From NCBI GenBank assembly GCA_012797695.1, contig JAAZOQ010000187.1, positions 1 through 39,095 of the forward strand: 39,095 nucleotides of DNA, read 5' to 3'. Below, one piece after another: positions 9,566-18,751 of the stretch. Every line of letters begins with the position of its first letter. Within the stretch, counting starts at the first letter, position 1. A program made the position numbers and the translations under genes. Source of the DNA: Anaerolineaceae bacterium (GTDB lineage: Bacteria; Chloroflexota; Anaerolineae; Anaerolineales; Anaerolineaceae). The notes beneath the pieces were generated by a model, which was not told the DNA's origin, searched no databases, and worked only from the letters and a program-made list of their open reading frames with translations.

Positions 9566-10357
9566 ATGAATACTCAACAAACGACCTTCATGGAATTCTT
9601 AAATAGACAAGCCTGTCTGCGCTTCTTTTTTGATTATGATGGCACTCTGGCAAATTTCGCGCCCAGCCCAGATATTCTCCTCCCCAACCTGCAGCTCATT
9701 ACGCTGCTCAGTGAATTAACAAATTCAACGGGGATCCTCACCAGCATAATTAGTGGACGTCGGCTGGCAGATTTGCAAAAACTGCTTCCGGTTCCAGGTA
9801 TGCTTCTAGCAGGGACTTATGGCATCGAAGCCCAGCTTGCCAATGGAGAATTATTCCAGCGGCTTTCTTACGAGAAAATTCGTCCAGAAATCAAAAAAAT
9901 AATTCCGCTGTGGGAAAAACTAATCCAAGGACGCACCGATGCGCTTTTGGAAGATAAGGGTTGGGCCATTGCCCTTCATGGAAGTCGCACTTCAGCAAAT
10001 GTTACAGCCGAAGTCATCGGCCCCGCTCGAGAGATTATCCAGAACCTTGAATTGCCCAATGACCTGCATATTGTTGGGGATGAATTCTTTCTGGAACTCT
10101 TGCCCACCCAGGCACAAAAAGCGGCCACGGTTAAGTGGGTACTGAATACATTCACTCCCAACGGATGCCTCCCCATTTACTTTGGAGATGACAAAAATGA
10201 TGAGGAAGCTTTTCTTCCTGTTCTCAAAGCCGGGGGGTATGCATTTCGCATCTCTGCCAAGCAAATTCGCTCACAAGCGCAATACCAACTCACCTCCCCA
10301 GCAGAAGTTCTCGAATGGATCCAAAGGTTTCTCCAAATACGCCAGCATTCTGTTTAA
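9566..10357 (+). CDS. otsB: Trehalose-phosphatase-like HAD phosphatase
   Basis: FFDYDGTLANFAPSPD (HAD motif I), IISGRRLADLQKLLPVPGMLLAGTYGIE, YFGDDKNDEEAF. Confidence 0.85.
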   Translation: MNTQQTTFMEFLNRQACLRFFFDYDGTLANFAPSPDILLPNLQLITLLSELTNSTGILTSIISGRRLADLQKLLPVPGMLLAGTYGIEAQLANGELFQRLSYEKIRPEIKKIIPLWEKLIQGRTDALLEDKGWAIALHGSRTSANVTAEVIGPAREIIQNLELPNDLHIVGDEFFLELLPTQAQKAATVKWVLNTFTPNGCLPIYFGDDKNDEEAFLPVLKAGGYAFRISAKQIRSQAQYQLTSPAEVLEWIQRFLQIRQHSV

Positions 10358-10366
10358 CCTGTTAAA

Positions 10367-10391
10367 TGGGCGAATCCCCTTCACTCGCCCA
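10367..10391. terminator. Possible bidirectional terminator hairpin between convergent genes
   Basis: TGGGCGA (10367-10373) / TCGCCCA (10385-10391), 11-nt loop; T-run is weak. Confidence 0.35.
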
Positions 10392-10425
10392 GAAATAGTT
10401 TTCCGTAATTCAGTGAGTTTGTAAC

Positions 10426-11001
10426 TCAGATGCCGCGATCAAGAAAACTAAAATGCTTGCCGCGATTGCCATCACTGGCCGTAAAAGAACCAACCGCCAC
10501 CCGGCGCAAAAACTCATCGTTATTCTGCCAGGTCCCCAACGGTTCAAAAAAAGCCCGGCACTTTGCATAAATATAGGCTTCATCATCCAGATCAGCGCCC
10601 ACCACAGAGATTTGCATCGGTACAGAATCTGAAACCATGCGATGGAATTCATTGCGCTGCTGCTGTAGGATCGATCGCACCAGCGCCTGTTGATCCCCCG
10701 GGAAGCGCAGCGGATGTTCCAGCATTACCACCAGCCCCAAAACTTTAATCGGCGCAACAGCAGGAACCGAAGGCACGTTCACCGCTGGAATCGGCTGAGG
10801 TTTGGGCTCTGGCAGCACTCGATAAAGCAATTCCAACAGGCCATAAAGTACCACCGCTCCACCGCAAAAAAGGAAACCCGCTTTGGCTTTTTCAACGGAA
10901 TGAGAGAATAAATTGATAATCGCCCCCAACAGACATAATCCCCCCAGGATAAGGGCATAAAACTTTATTTTATCGATGAATTCTTTGATTTTCTGTATCA
11001 T
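10426..11001 (-). CDS. Hypothetical membrane protein with two predicted TM segments
   Basis: ORF 10426..11025, likely start MIQKIKEF at 11001; hydrophobic FYALILGGLCLLGAIINLF and AGFLFCGGAVVLYGLLELLY followed by a soluble domain. Confidence 0.6.
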   Translation of the reverse strand: MIQKIKEFIDKIKFYALILGGLCLLGAIINLFSHSVEKAKAGFLFCGGAVVLYGLLELLYRVLPEPKPQPIPAVNVPSVPAVAPIKVLGLVVMLEHPLRFPGDQQALVRSILQQQRNEFHRMVSDSVPMQISVVGADLDDEAYIYAKCRAFFEPLGTWQNNDEFLRRVAVGSFTASDGNRGKHFSFLDRGI

Positions 11002-11115
11002 GCCATTTCCCTTCATTGAATCCAAAATAAGATTGAAAACTTCAACTCATTTTAATGGCGAGGAGAATGACATGGGTGTGCCGACTGCACACATTGCCGC
11101 AAATTTACAGTTTCT

Positions 11116-12723
11116 TTACTGGAAAACAATCGCAAATTTCGCCTTGCCAGAAATCTCATCAGTAGCAGAGCGCATATCTTCACTGACTTCCAAAGTTTCC
11201 AACCGATCCATTCCAAGTAAAGGGGAAAAATCACGTACCGCTGTCTGCGATAAAGCAATGGTTTCAAGAGAGGTAAGCGTCTGGATATCCTTCAGCGATT
11301 GAATGGATCCCCGGCGCAGATACAACGACTGCACAGAGTTCAGCCCGCTGAATGCCGCCGCGGATTCAATGGGAGTCATGCCAATATCCAGCATGTTTAA
11401 ATGACGACAGGCACTTAACTTTGTCAGATCGGTTACCTGGGTATCAAACAAAATCAGCGCCGATAGGCGTTCCAACGCCGAAAATGAAGAAACGTCTGCA
11501 ATCGGGTTATGCCGTAAATCGATGTATTCCAGATCTGCAAGCCTGGCAAGAGGGGTCACATCTTCAATATTTTGGTACACCAGTGAAATGTGTTTCAAAT
11601 TGGGCATCTTTTCAAGATCAGCCAGTGAAACGATTTCTCCACGAAGGATCGTGCCATCGTTGGTAACGAAACTGTTGCCATACTGCTGAAACTCGTCCTC
11701 TGTTTTAGCGGCATGATTCCCGAAAATAAGAAGCTCTTGAACTGACGCCAATTCTTGCTCAGTAATCGGCTCACTTGCATCCAACCCCAGCGAAGCCCGT
11801 ACAGCACTTTCGATCATAGGTTCCTGAAAATGAACCCCGGTCAACGCCGTCCAAAGGGTCTGAACGGGTTTGACCAGCGCAAAAATAGCGACCAGCGTCA
11901 GAAGCAAAGAAGCAAACGAAACCAGCAACCCTGTACGCAAAGTCTTTCCCGTTAATGCGTCTTTCGCCTGCCGGGCTGATTGATAACGCGCCTCTGGTGA
12001 AAAAGCCGTGCATTTTTCCACCACTCGGGCAAGATGATGGTTTTGGATCTGTTTGGGACCTTCTTTAAGATCAACTGTTCCGGTAAACATCCAGCACATC
12101 AAAACGCCCAGAGAAAAAATATCCGTACGGGGATCCGTTTGGGCAAAGCCATATTGTTCAGGAGCAGCATAATAACGAGTGCCAAAGCACAGCGTATCCG
12201 CCTGTTCGTCTGCCTTAAAACGTCGGGAACTGCCAAAATCGATGAGGGTGACCTGCCCGGAATCGTCAAGGATCACATTCTGCGGTTTGATGTCACGGTG
12301 AATCACCGGAGGATTTTGCTGATGCAAATAGGTCAAAATGTCACAAAGCTGGCAGATGATGTCAATCACCTGTGCCTGAGAAAACGCCTGTTCCAGGGCA
12401 AATTCAGACAAGGGACGCCCCGGCGCATAAGTACGCACCACGCACAACATCTGGTCATTCTGAAATTCGCCCACCAGAGCAGGAATCCCCTTGTGGTGAA
12501 CGCCACGCATGACTTCATTCTCAGTTCCTTCTGGCAAGCGGGCAAGATCCAGATAAACCTTCGCGACCAAATCAACGCGGGTATGCCGGTCTTTAACCAG
12601 GAACGTCTCGCCGAAATCGTTATGGGCAAGGCATTCGATCATTTCATACTGCTGCAGAAACTCCTCAGGGTATCCCGGGTTCTGATATTCGGCCAAGAAT
12701 TCTGCGACTACATTCGATCCCAA
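11116..12723 (-). CDS. Ser/Thr protein kinase with TM helix and C-terminal leucine-rich repeats
   Basis: VIHRDIKPQNVILD, LIDFGSSRRF, GTRYYAAPEQYG; TM GLLVSFASLLLTLVAIFALV; LRR run NLKHISLVYQNIEDVTPLARLADLEYIDLRHNPIADVSSFSALERLSALILFDTQVTDLTKLSACRHLNMLDIG. Confidence 0.88.
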   Translation of the reverse strand: MGSNVVAEFLAEYQNPGYPEEFLQQYEMIECLAHNDFGETFLVKDRHTRVDLVAKVYLDLARLPEGTENEVMRGVHHKGIPALVGEFQNDQMLCVVRTYAPGRPLSEFALEQAFSQAQVIDIICQLCDILTYLHQQNPPVIHRDIKPQNVILDDSGQVTLIDFGSSRRFKADEQADTLCFGTRYYAAPEQYGFAQTDPRTDIFSLGVLMCWMFTGTVDLKEGPKQIQNHHLARVVEKCTAFSPEARYQSARQAKDALTGKTLRTGLLVSFASLLLTLVAIFALVKPVQTLWTALTGVHFQEPMIESAVRASLGLDASEPITEQELASVQELLIFGNHAAKTEDEFQQYGNSFVTNDGTILRGEIVSLADLEKMPNLKHISLVYQNIEDVTPLARLADLEYIDLRHNPIADVSSFSALERLSALILFDTQVTDLTKLSACRHLNMLDIGMTPIESAAAFSGLNSVQSLYLRRGSIQSLKDIQTLTSLETIALSQTAVRDFSPLLGMDRLETLEVSEDMRSATDEISGKAKFAIVFQ

Positions 12724-12725
12724 AG

Positions 12726-13172
12726 CTACTCGCCCCCCAAAATCGTCAATCCCAGCCCTTCCAGCAAGCTTTGCGTCTCAAAAATGTCCTTTTCATGGCT
12801 CAAACAAAAAATAATCGCAGAATCACGCTCGGCTTTGGGGTAAAGTGCATTTTTGTGAGCGATTTTAAGCAAATCCTGACAGCCTTCAAAGCCCAGCCTG
12901 AAGCCAATCGCCAGCTGAATTACCTTATCGCGAGAAGGTTTTCGGCGGCCATTGAATAATTGATGTCCATAGGTTCTTTCAATCCCTGCCTTTTTGATTA
13001 CCTGTTCTGGGATCATTTCCAGTTCATCACACAGTTTCTTGAGGTAATCCCGTAGCTTGGGCATTCCCAAGGCACCAGCATTTTTCTGGGTGTATTCCTT
13101 ATAATCTGTAGCCTTGGTCAGCTCATTGATCAGGAATGTTGTGCTCTTTACTTCAGCCGTTCTTTCGTTCAT
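12726..13172 (-). CDS. HTH (XRE-like) regulatory protein
   Basis: 148-aa ORF ending next to the kinase start; LCDELEMIPEQVIKKAGIERTYGHQLFNGRRKPSRDKVIQLAIGFRLGFE resembles an XRE-like helix-turn-helix. Confidence 0.6.
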   Translation of the reverse strand: MNERTAEVKSTTFLINELTKATDYKEYTQKNAGALGMPKLRDYLKKLCDELEMIPEQVIKKAGIERTYGHQLFNGRRKPSRDKVIQLAIGFRLGFEGCQDLLKIAHKNALYPKAERDSAIIFCLSHEKDIFETQSLLEGLGLTILGGE

Positions 13173-13230
13173 TTCTCTCTCCGATTCAAATAACCAGTGA
13201 AAGTGAATTCAAGTAAGCCTGTCGTTAATC

Positions 13231-13303
13231 GCAAAAAGCGCAATCAACTCATTAATTTTGTCTACGGATAAATGGATAAGTTAATAATAATTGCAAAAAG
13301 CGC
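13231..13303. repeat. Two direct copies of GCAAAAAGCGC upstream of the HTH/kinase operon
   Basis: GCAAAAAGCGC at 13231-13241 and 13293-13303, offset 62 bp; flanks also similar (AATCGCAAAAAGCGCAATCA / AATTGCAAAAAGCGCGAATCA). Confidence 0.6.
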
Positions 13304-13358
13304 GAATCACAAGCGAAACAAGAGAATTTTTATGAAAAATATAGCCCGTCCAACAAAA

Positions 13359-14660
13359 TTACCCTTCAACGATCCTGATCGTTCTTTTCACAGCCGCAAT
13401 TGGGAGCGCCGGAGTAGCGCTGACATTGATTGCAAGGGAAAGTAAATGGGAGGCCAAACCACTCTGGATCGCGGGAATCTTGCCAATCGCTTGCCGGATC
13501 TGATCTGAAAATCTGGTCGGAAGCTGCCCCACCGTGAAAATCTCTATCAACAATCTCTGTAATGCCCCCTGCCGCGAAATCTGCGCCGAAAAGTTATCGA
13601 CGGCGGTTATCTTGAAAAGCGCATCATCCAGATCAGCAATGGTGAAGAAGGAGTCCCCCACGAAAACACGGCCAGAACGCCGATAACGCACAGGCTCGAG
13701 CCGCTTCAAAACTGTCCCGCACGCACAGCGGCCCGGCAGAAAACGGCTGATATCCCCAGTGCGATAACGCAGCAGCGGCATCCCGGTACGCGTCAAAGTT
13801 GTGAAGGCCACTTCGCCGTATTCCCCCTCTGGCACAGGGTGACCAGAACCAGGGTCAATGATTTCAAACAACATATCTGCTTCACGCAAGTGGTAACCGT
13901 TATGAGCCTGACATTCCACTCCACCGCCCAACCCCATCTCGGTCATGCCATAATGGTTATACACTTGGCAATGCCAGCCGGTTTCAATTGCACGCGCAAT
14001 CGGATCTGGTACATGATCTGTCGAAAGCAGCACGCTTTTAATCTGTAGAGGCCGGCTGCGTCGCACCAATCCCAGCACCTGCAGAGGAATCCCGACCACC
14101 CCATCAACGTGCTCTGACTCGAGTAAAGCCAGAGTTTGTGCATAATCGCGCACAATGCCCTGGCGTAATGGATATGCCCCTCCCCGTTCCAGTGCCGTCG
14201 CCAACAAATCACCTACACTGCCTTCGCGCTCACAGGGCAAGAGGATCAGTACCCGGTCACCAGGCGCGGTGAAAGTAGACATCCCGACCTCAAAGAAATC
14301 GAGAGTTAATTGTTGATCTGACTCAGTAAAGTAGATGCGCTTGGGGGCCCCTGTCGTTCCGGAAGTATCCAGGGTCACCACCCGATTGATCTCATCCTGC
14401 GAAGTGCATAGAAATTGCAGCCCCTGTTCGCAAAGATCCTCAGCGGTGGTGAACGGAAATTGCGCCCAGTCAGCCAGGCTGCCAATCTGCGCTGGCATTC
14501 CCTGAAAACGACTCTGATAAAAAACGCTCTTTTGATTCACCTGAGCAAGCAAGTCATTCAGCCTGGCAAGCTGATACACCTCCAGAGCGGCACGATCAAG
14601 CCCTCCCTCGTGCCCAATCTTGCGACTAATCCAATCCTCTAGAGGCGTAATCAGCATCAT
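13359..14660 (-). CDS. AMP-dependent CoA ligase (phenylacetate-CoA ligase-like, DVU_1553-type)
   Basis: TLDTSGTTGAPKRIYFTESD, YNHYGMTEMGLGGGVEC, LLRYRTGDISRFLPGRCACGTVLKRLEPV. Start MMLITPLEDW near 14660 preferred. Confidence 0.8.
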   Translation of the reverse strand: MMLITPLEDWISRKIGHEGGLDRAALEVYQLARLNDLLAQVNQKSVFYQSRFQGMPAQIGSLADWAQFPFTTAEDLCEQGLQFLCTSQDEINRVVTLDTSGTTGAPKRIYFTESDQQLTLDFFEVGMSTFTAPGDRVLILLPCEREGSVGDLLATALERGGAYPLRQGIVRDYAQTLALLESEHVDGVVGIPLQVLGLVRRSRPLQIKSVLLSTDHVPDPIARAIETGWHCQVYNHYGMTEMGLGGGVECQAHNGYHLREADMLFEIIDPGSGHPVPEGEYGEVAFTTLTRTGMPLLRYRTGDISRFLPGRCACGTVLKRLEPVRYRRSGRVFVGDSFFTIADLDDALFKITAVDNFSAQISRQGALQRLLIEIFTVGQLPTRFSDQIRQAIGKIPAIQSGLASHLLSLAINVSATPALPIAAVKRTIRIVEG

Positions 14661-14668
14661 TCCCTGGC

Positions 14669-15424
14669 TCAAGAGAAAATCTTGGCCTTCGCGGTATCGC
14701 ACATCATGCTCACGCGTTCCACCCCAGCCAGTTGACGTTGCGAAGCACCCTGACTAACGCTGTTCAACAGCGCCACCCGATCTGTAATCACGGAACCAGC
14801 TAACACATCCACGCCCAAGTCAAAGAGAACCGGGCTCAAGGGAGTGGTCGGCCCAATCATGACCACCAGAGCATGCGGCGGGAAGAGTTTTGCCAGATCG
14901 TCGAACGTGCCATTAAGCAAAGTCGTTGCGGTCAGGCCAATGATATCCGCCTGCGGAATCAACTCAGCCGCTTTCTCAGCCGGTTCATCCCCAGGTTTGG
15001 GATCCAGCTCCAGCACCCAGGTCTGTGCAGAAACCTTACGCAGCGGCCCGGTAAAAGGGAAATGCCCCACCGTAACGATCTTCTTCCCCTTGCCGGCCTG
15101 CAGTAATACTTCACGTGCGTTCATTTCCACATAAGACTCAGAGCACACCGGGATCAGAGAATTCAGCGTGGCCAGCCCAATGCTCACCTCAAGAGGGTTT
15201 GTCGACCGAATAAAAGAAACCAGTTCTTTGGCAGACTTTTCATGGGCATGCCCAATCCAATCTAGATGTTCAGCCTCACAGCACGAAGCGCCACTCATCG
15301 TAGCAGCCAGGCCCACTTCCAGACTTTGAACAGCGGTGTAATAAAGCCCAACCCGCACATCGATTACCGGGTCAGGAACGGCACAAAAATCAATCGATTG
15401 GAGAATCTGATCCAGAGCTAAAAT
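14669..15424 (-). CDS. DUF364/DUF4213-like protein (putative metal-binding), possible ATT start
   Basis: ORF 14669..15358 (GTG). Upstream in-frame codons encode [31 protein letters not shown], resembling a DUF4213 N-terminus; GGAGG 6 nt before an ATT codon at 15424-15422. Confidence 0.65.
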   Translation of the reverse strand: MLALDQILQSIDFCAVPDPVIDVRVGLYYTAVQSLEVGLAATMSGASCCEAEHLDWIGHAHEKSAKELVSFIRSTNPLEVSIGLATLNSLIPVCSESYVEMNAREVLLQAGKGKKIVTVGHFPFTGPLRKVSAQTWVLELDPKPGDEPAEKAAELIPQADIIGLTATTLLNGTFDDLAKLFPPHALVVMIGPTTPLSPVLFDLGVDVLAGSVITDRVALLNSVSQGASQRQLAGVERVSMMCDTAKAKIFS

Positions 15425-15685
15425 AGTACACCTCCAAAATTAAGTTTTTAATCGTGCTGCAAAAGCATTATACATTTAGCTGGGTTATAATAGACAAAGA
15501 ATAATAGAGTGATAAGAAAAAGTTTGCTAGTCTGAACATAAGCTATTTTGTGAAGAAAGTGCTCACCGTGAATTCTCAGGCGAAAAGTGGCTCTTTCGAA
15601 AAGATTGTAACCGGTCTTTGTCGTTGAGGTATAAGCGAACGGCAACCCTGTCTAAACCGATTCTGGTAAATCAAACCAAGGACCA

Positions 15686-15940
15686 TTGCTTATGATCATT
15701 CCCGACGAAACAGATCCTTGCTGGATCAAAGCAATTTCTGGTGAAGACTCTCCTAAATACGAACTCCTGGCAACCAAGATCATCTTGGGACGTTTGAATT
15801 TAATTTATGAAATGGATCCTTCTCCTGAAACTGCGCAAAAGTGCGTATCCGAATTACGCTCATTTTTTATCTGGAATAAAGACCTTCCCAAAGCCCAGAC
15901 AGATTTGGAGAAAATCTTAGGCAAGGCGGTGAATCATTGA
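15686..15940 (+). CDS. Hypothetical small acidic protein (84 aa)
   Basis: Complete ORF whose stop overlaps the next gene's start (TTGA). Confidence 0.5.
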   Translation: MLMIIPDETDPCWIKAISGEDSPKYELLATKIILGRLNLIYEMDPSPETAQKCVSELRSFFIWNKDLPKAQTDLEKILGKAVNH

Positions 15941-16920
15941 AACAGGTACTTTTTGAGAAAGAAGATGTCATCAAAATGATCTCAGCCGGGAAGCGATTGG
16001 TCCTGGCTGGAGATGAAAAAAATTTGCTTGACCTGCCCGCCGGTCAATGGATTGGGGGAACCATCCCCTTCTTTATGGGTGAAAATGGCGGTATCTATAC
16101 TACTGAAAAGATCTTCGTGACCGAGATTCCTGACTATGTCAAAAATGCTACCGTCAAAGTTTATGATGAAAACAATGTCAGTCAGGTCTACAACGAAGCT
16201 CCTCGTCATGGGTTCAGCATTATCATCATCCCGGCCTGGAGTGCCACCCATCAGACCTTTGCCCTGAATGCACCAGATTTTCCGGGCTTTGCCAATCGTC
16301 CCTTAATTGGCTGGATTGCGGGAACGGCGATCGAAAATGGGCAAAAACCCAAAATCTTTGATGGCACACGCAGCCTTCCTCTGGAGAACGGCGCCGTGGT
16401 CATGCATGTAGATCTGCCTGCCAATAAAACAGCTGAAATCGACATCATCAACATCTTCGAGCAGGGGAAAGGTGACACTATCACCTTCCCTGAGAACGGC
16501 TTCAGCGTCACGACTGCCTGCATTAACGGACAGCCGCAAAATTTTGCGGAATACCTGCACGAGAAATCCATTGATACCCGGCTTTTGCTGATCACCGACC
16601 TTTACGGTGCCAAAATCAACATCAGCTTCAAGAACATCGACTTCGAAAAGAAACAGGTCAATTTTTACGCTCCGGTCTTTGCCGGCTATCGTTACAAAAT
16701 CGCCAGCCCAGTCGAAGATTATTTTGGCAGTTTTCTGAATCTGGTTCCCCAAGATTCCGGAGAAAGAGCATTCTTCGCCTGCAACTGTATTTTAAACTTC
16801 CTCTACGCTGGTCTGGAAGGAAGAAAATTCGGCAACTTCACCGGCCCCATTACTTTTGGCGAAATCGCTTACCAATTATTGAATCAGACTCTGGTCTACT
16901 TAACCATCGAAGACGTCTGA
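15937..16920 (+). CDS. Conserved hypothetical protein of unknown function (327 aa)
   Basis: Long ORF, TTG start coupled to preceding stop; MKQVLFEKEDVIKMISAGKRLVLAGDEKNLLDLPAGQWIGGTIPFFMGENGG; ends GPITFGEIAYQLLNQTLVYLTIEDV. Confidence 0.7.
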   Translation: MKQVLFEKEDVIKMISAGKRLVLAGDEKNLLDLPAGQWIGGTIPFFMGENGGIYTTEKIFVTEIPDYVKNATVKVYDENNVSQVYNEAPRHGFSIIIIPAWSATHQTFALNAPDFPGFANRPLIGWIAGTAIENGQKPKIFDGTRSLPLENGAVVMHVDLPANKTAEIDIINIFEQGKGDTITFPENGFSVTTACINGQPQNFAEYLHEKSIDTRLLLITDLYGAKINISFKNIDFEKKQVNFYAPVFAGYRYKIASPVEDYFGSFLNLVPQDSGERAFFACNCILNFLYAGLEGRKFGNFTGPITFGEIAYQLLNQTLVYLTIEDV

Positions 16921-16954
16921 CCCGTTTATTTGTAGGATCGCTCATACCGAGTAA

Positions 16955-18751
16955 GTGGAAAATATGCGCAAGCCAACCGAACCGGAACGAACAGAATCCA
17001 TTCTCTGCCCTATCGATCAGTTCAATAATTCCTGTGACCCTGTCTCCTGCTTTACTCAACGTCACGCCAATGAAATCGAAACCTTGCTGAGCATTCAACA
17101 GGCGATTACCAGCCAGTTGAACCTGAATGATGTCTTGCAAATGATCGCGGATGAAGCACGTCGTTTAACCTCAGCAAAAATCAGCTTTCTCTACGTGCTT
17201 GATGATGATTTTCTCTCTCTAGCCGCAGTTTCTGGGGTCAAAAGGGACGACAAACTACATAACCTGCGCGTTCCGGTTGCTCAATCCATTGCGGGGGAAT
17301 CGATCCTGACGCATCGGTCGATCATGATCGATGATGTCGAAGAAAATGACGCCCGCATTTACAAAGAAGCCATCAAGCCTTTTGGAAAGATCAGTTGTTA
17401 CCTGACCGTCCCCTTGATCTACCGCGACCATTCAATTGGAGTCATTGCGGTTGCCGACCAATGCAACACGCAGCTTGGAGATGACAGTTTGCGCATCCTG
17501 AGCATGCTGGCCCCCAGCGCTGTGATCGGCATCGAAAATGCACGCATGTACCAGGAACAGCAAGAAAGACGCATCGAGGCCGAAAGTCGGCATCAAATGT
17601 CAGAAAGCATGCGCGTCATGCTGGCCATTCTGAATTCCAATCGTTCCCTGCCTGATATTCTCAAATACATCGTCACGCACGTTAGCAGCCGTCTGCTTGA
17701 ATGCCAGGGTACGGCCATTTTTACGGTACAACCAAAAGACCACTCCCTGATCATCCAGGCCGCGCATGGTCTGCCTTTTGATCTGGTAGATGCTCAATTC
17801 CTGCCCGGCTACGATACCGCGAAAAAAGTGGTGCGCACTGGGTTGCCCATGACGGTCACCTCCGCCCATACCGGTGGAGCAGATGATGATGCCAATTTTG
17901 ATGCCATTTCAGTCGAATGGGCCATGGTCAATCAAATGATCGTCAATTACCAATCCTGGATGGCGGTTCCCCTGGTGATTAAGGGAGAAACTTATGGCGC
18001 TATTTTGATGTATTACAGCGACCCCCATGAGTTCACCAGTGAAGAAATCAACCTGGCTTTGATGTTCAGCGATCAGGTAGCCCTGGCCATCGAAAACGCC
18101 CGTCTGCGCTCCGAAGCTGAAAAGGCTGCTGTCATTGCAGAACGAAACCGACTGGCCCGGGAGCTGCACGACGCCGTCAGCCAAACCCTGTTTTCGGCCA
18201 ATATCATCGCCGAAGTACTTCCGCGCCTGTGGGATCGCAATCAGCCTGAAGCGCGCAAGCGCCTGCTTGAACTGCAGCAATTAACCCACGGCGCGCTGGC
18301 CGAAATGCGCACCCTGCTCTATGAATTACGTCCCTCTGTCTTCAAAGAGGCTAAACTGGGTGAACTGCTCAAACAACTCATCCAGGGCATCTCGGTGCGC
18401 GCTCAAATTCCGATTGATCTCGTCGTGGAAGGAGATGGTCTTCTCCCGGCTGAAGTGCAGATCGTTTTCTATCGCATCACCCAGGAAGCGCTGAATAATG
18501 TTATCAAGCATGCCAACCCCAATCACGTCGAAGTCAAGTTGCAGTATTACCCAGAAAGCGTTTCTCTCACCATCCGTGATGATGGCTGCGGTTTTGATCC
18601 GGAACAGGTCTCACCAGAACATTTTGGCTTGAGTATTATGCAAGAAAGGGCCACCACCATCAACGCAAAATTAAAACTATCCTCCCAACCCGGTAAAGGG
18701 ACGCAAGTTATGGTAACATGGATTCAAGCACCCCTAAAGGAGAAAGTATGA
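16955..18751 (+). CDS. GAF-GAF sensor histidine kinase (HisKA_3/NarX-DesK type)
   Basis: Two GAF-like domains, ERNRLARELHDAVSQTLFSANIIAEVLPRL phosphoacceptor box, HATPase RDDGCGFDPEQVSPEHFGLSIMQERA. Confidence 0.9.
   Translation: MENMRKPTEPERTESILCPIDQFNNSCDPVSCFTQRHANEIETLLSIQQAITSQLNLNDVLQMIADEARRLTSAKISFLYVLDDDFLSLAAVSGVKRDDKLHNLRVPVAQSIAGESILTHRSIMIDDVEENDARIYKEAIKPFGKISCYLTVPLIYRDHSIGVIAVADQCNTQLGDDSLRILSMLAPSAVIGIENARMYQEQQERRIEAESRHQMSESMRVMLAILNSNRSLPDILKYIVTHVSSRLLECQGTAIFTVQPKDHSLIIQAAHGLPFDLVDAQFLPGYDTAKKVVRTGLPMTVTSAHTGGADDDANFDAISVEWAMVNQMIVNYQSWMAVPLVIKGETYGAILMYYSDPHEFTSEEINLALMFSDQVALAIENARLRSEAEKAAVIAERNRLARELHDAVSQTLFSANIIAEVLPRLWDRNQPEARKRLLELQQLTHGALAEMRTLLYELRPSVFKEAKLGELLKQLIQGISVRAQIPIDLVVEGDGLLPAEVQIVFYRITQEALNNVIKHANPNHVEVKLQYYPESVSLTIRDDGCGFDPEQVSPEHFGLSIMQERATTINAKLKLSSQPGKGTQVMVTWIQAPLKEKV

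Noticed and set aside
12034-12843. 269-aa plus-strand ORF opposite the kinase gene
   Set aside because: Antisense to intact kinase motifs; composition looks like shadow translation.
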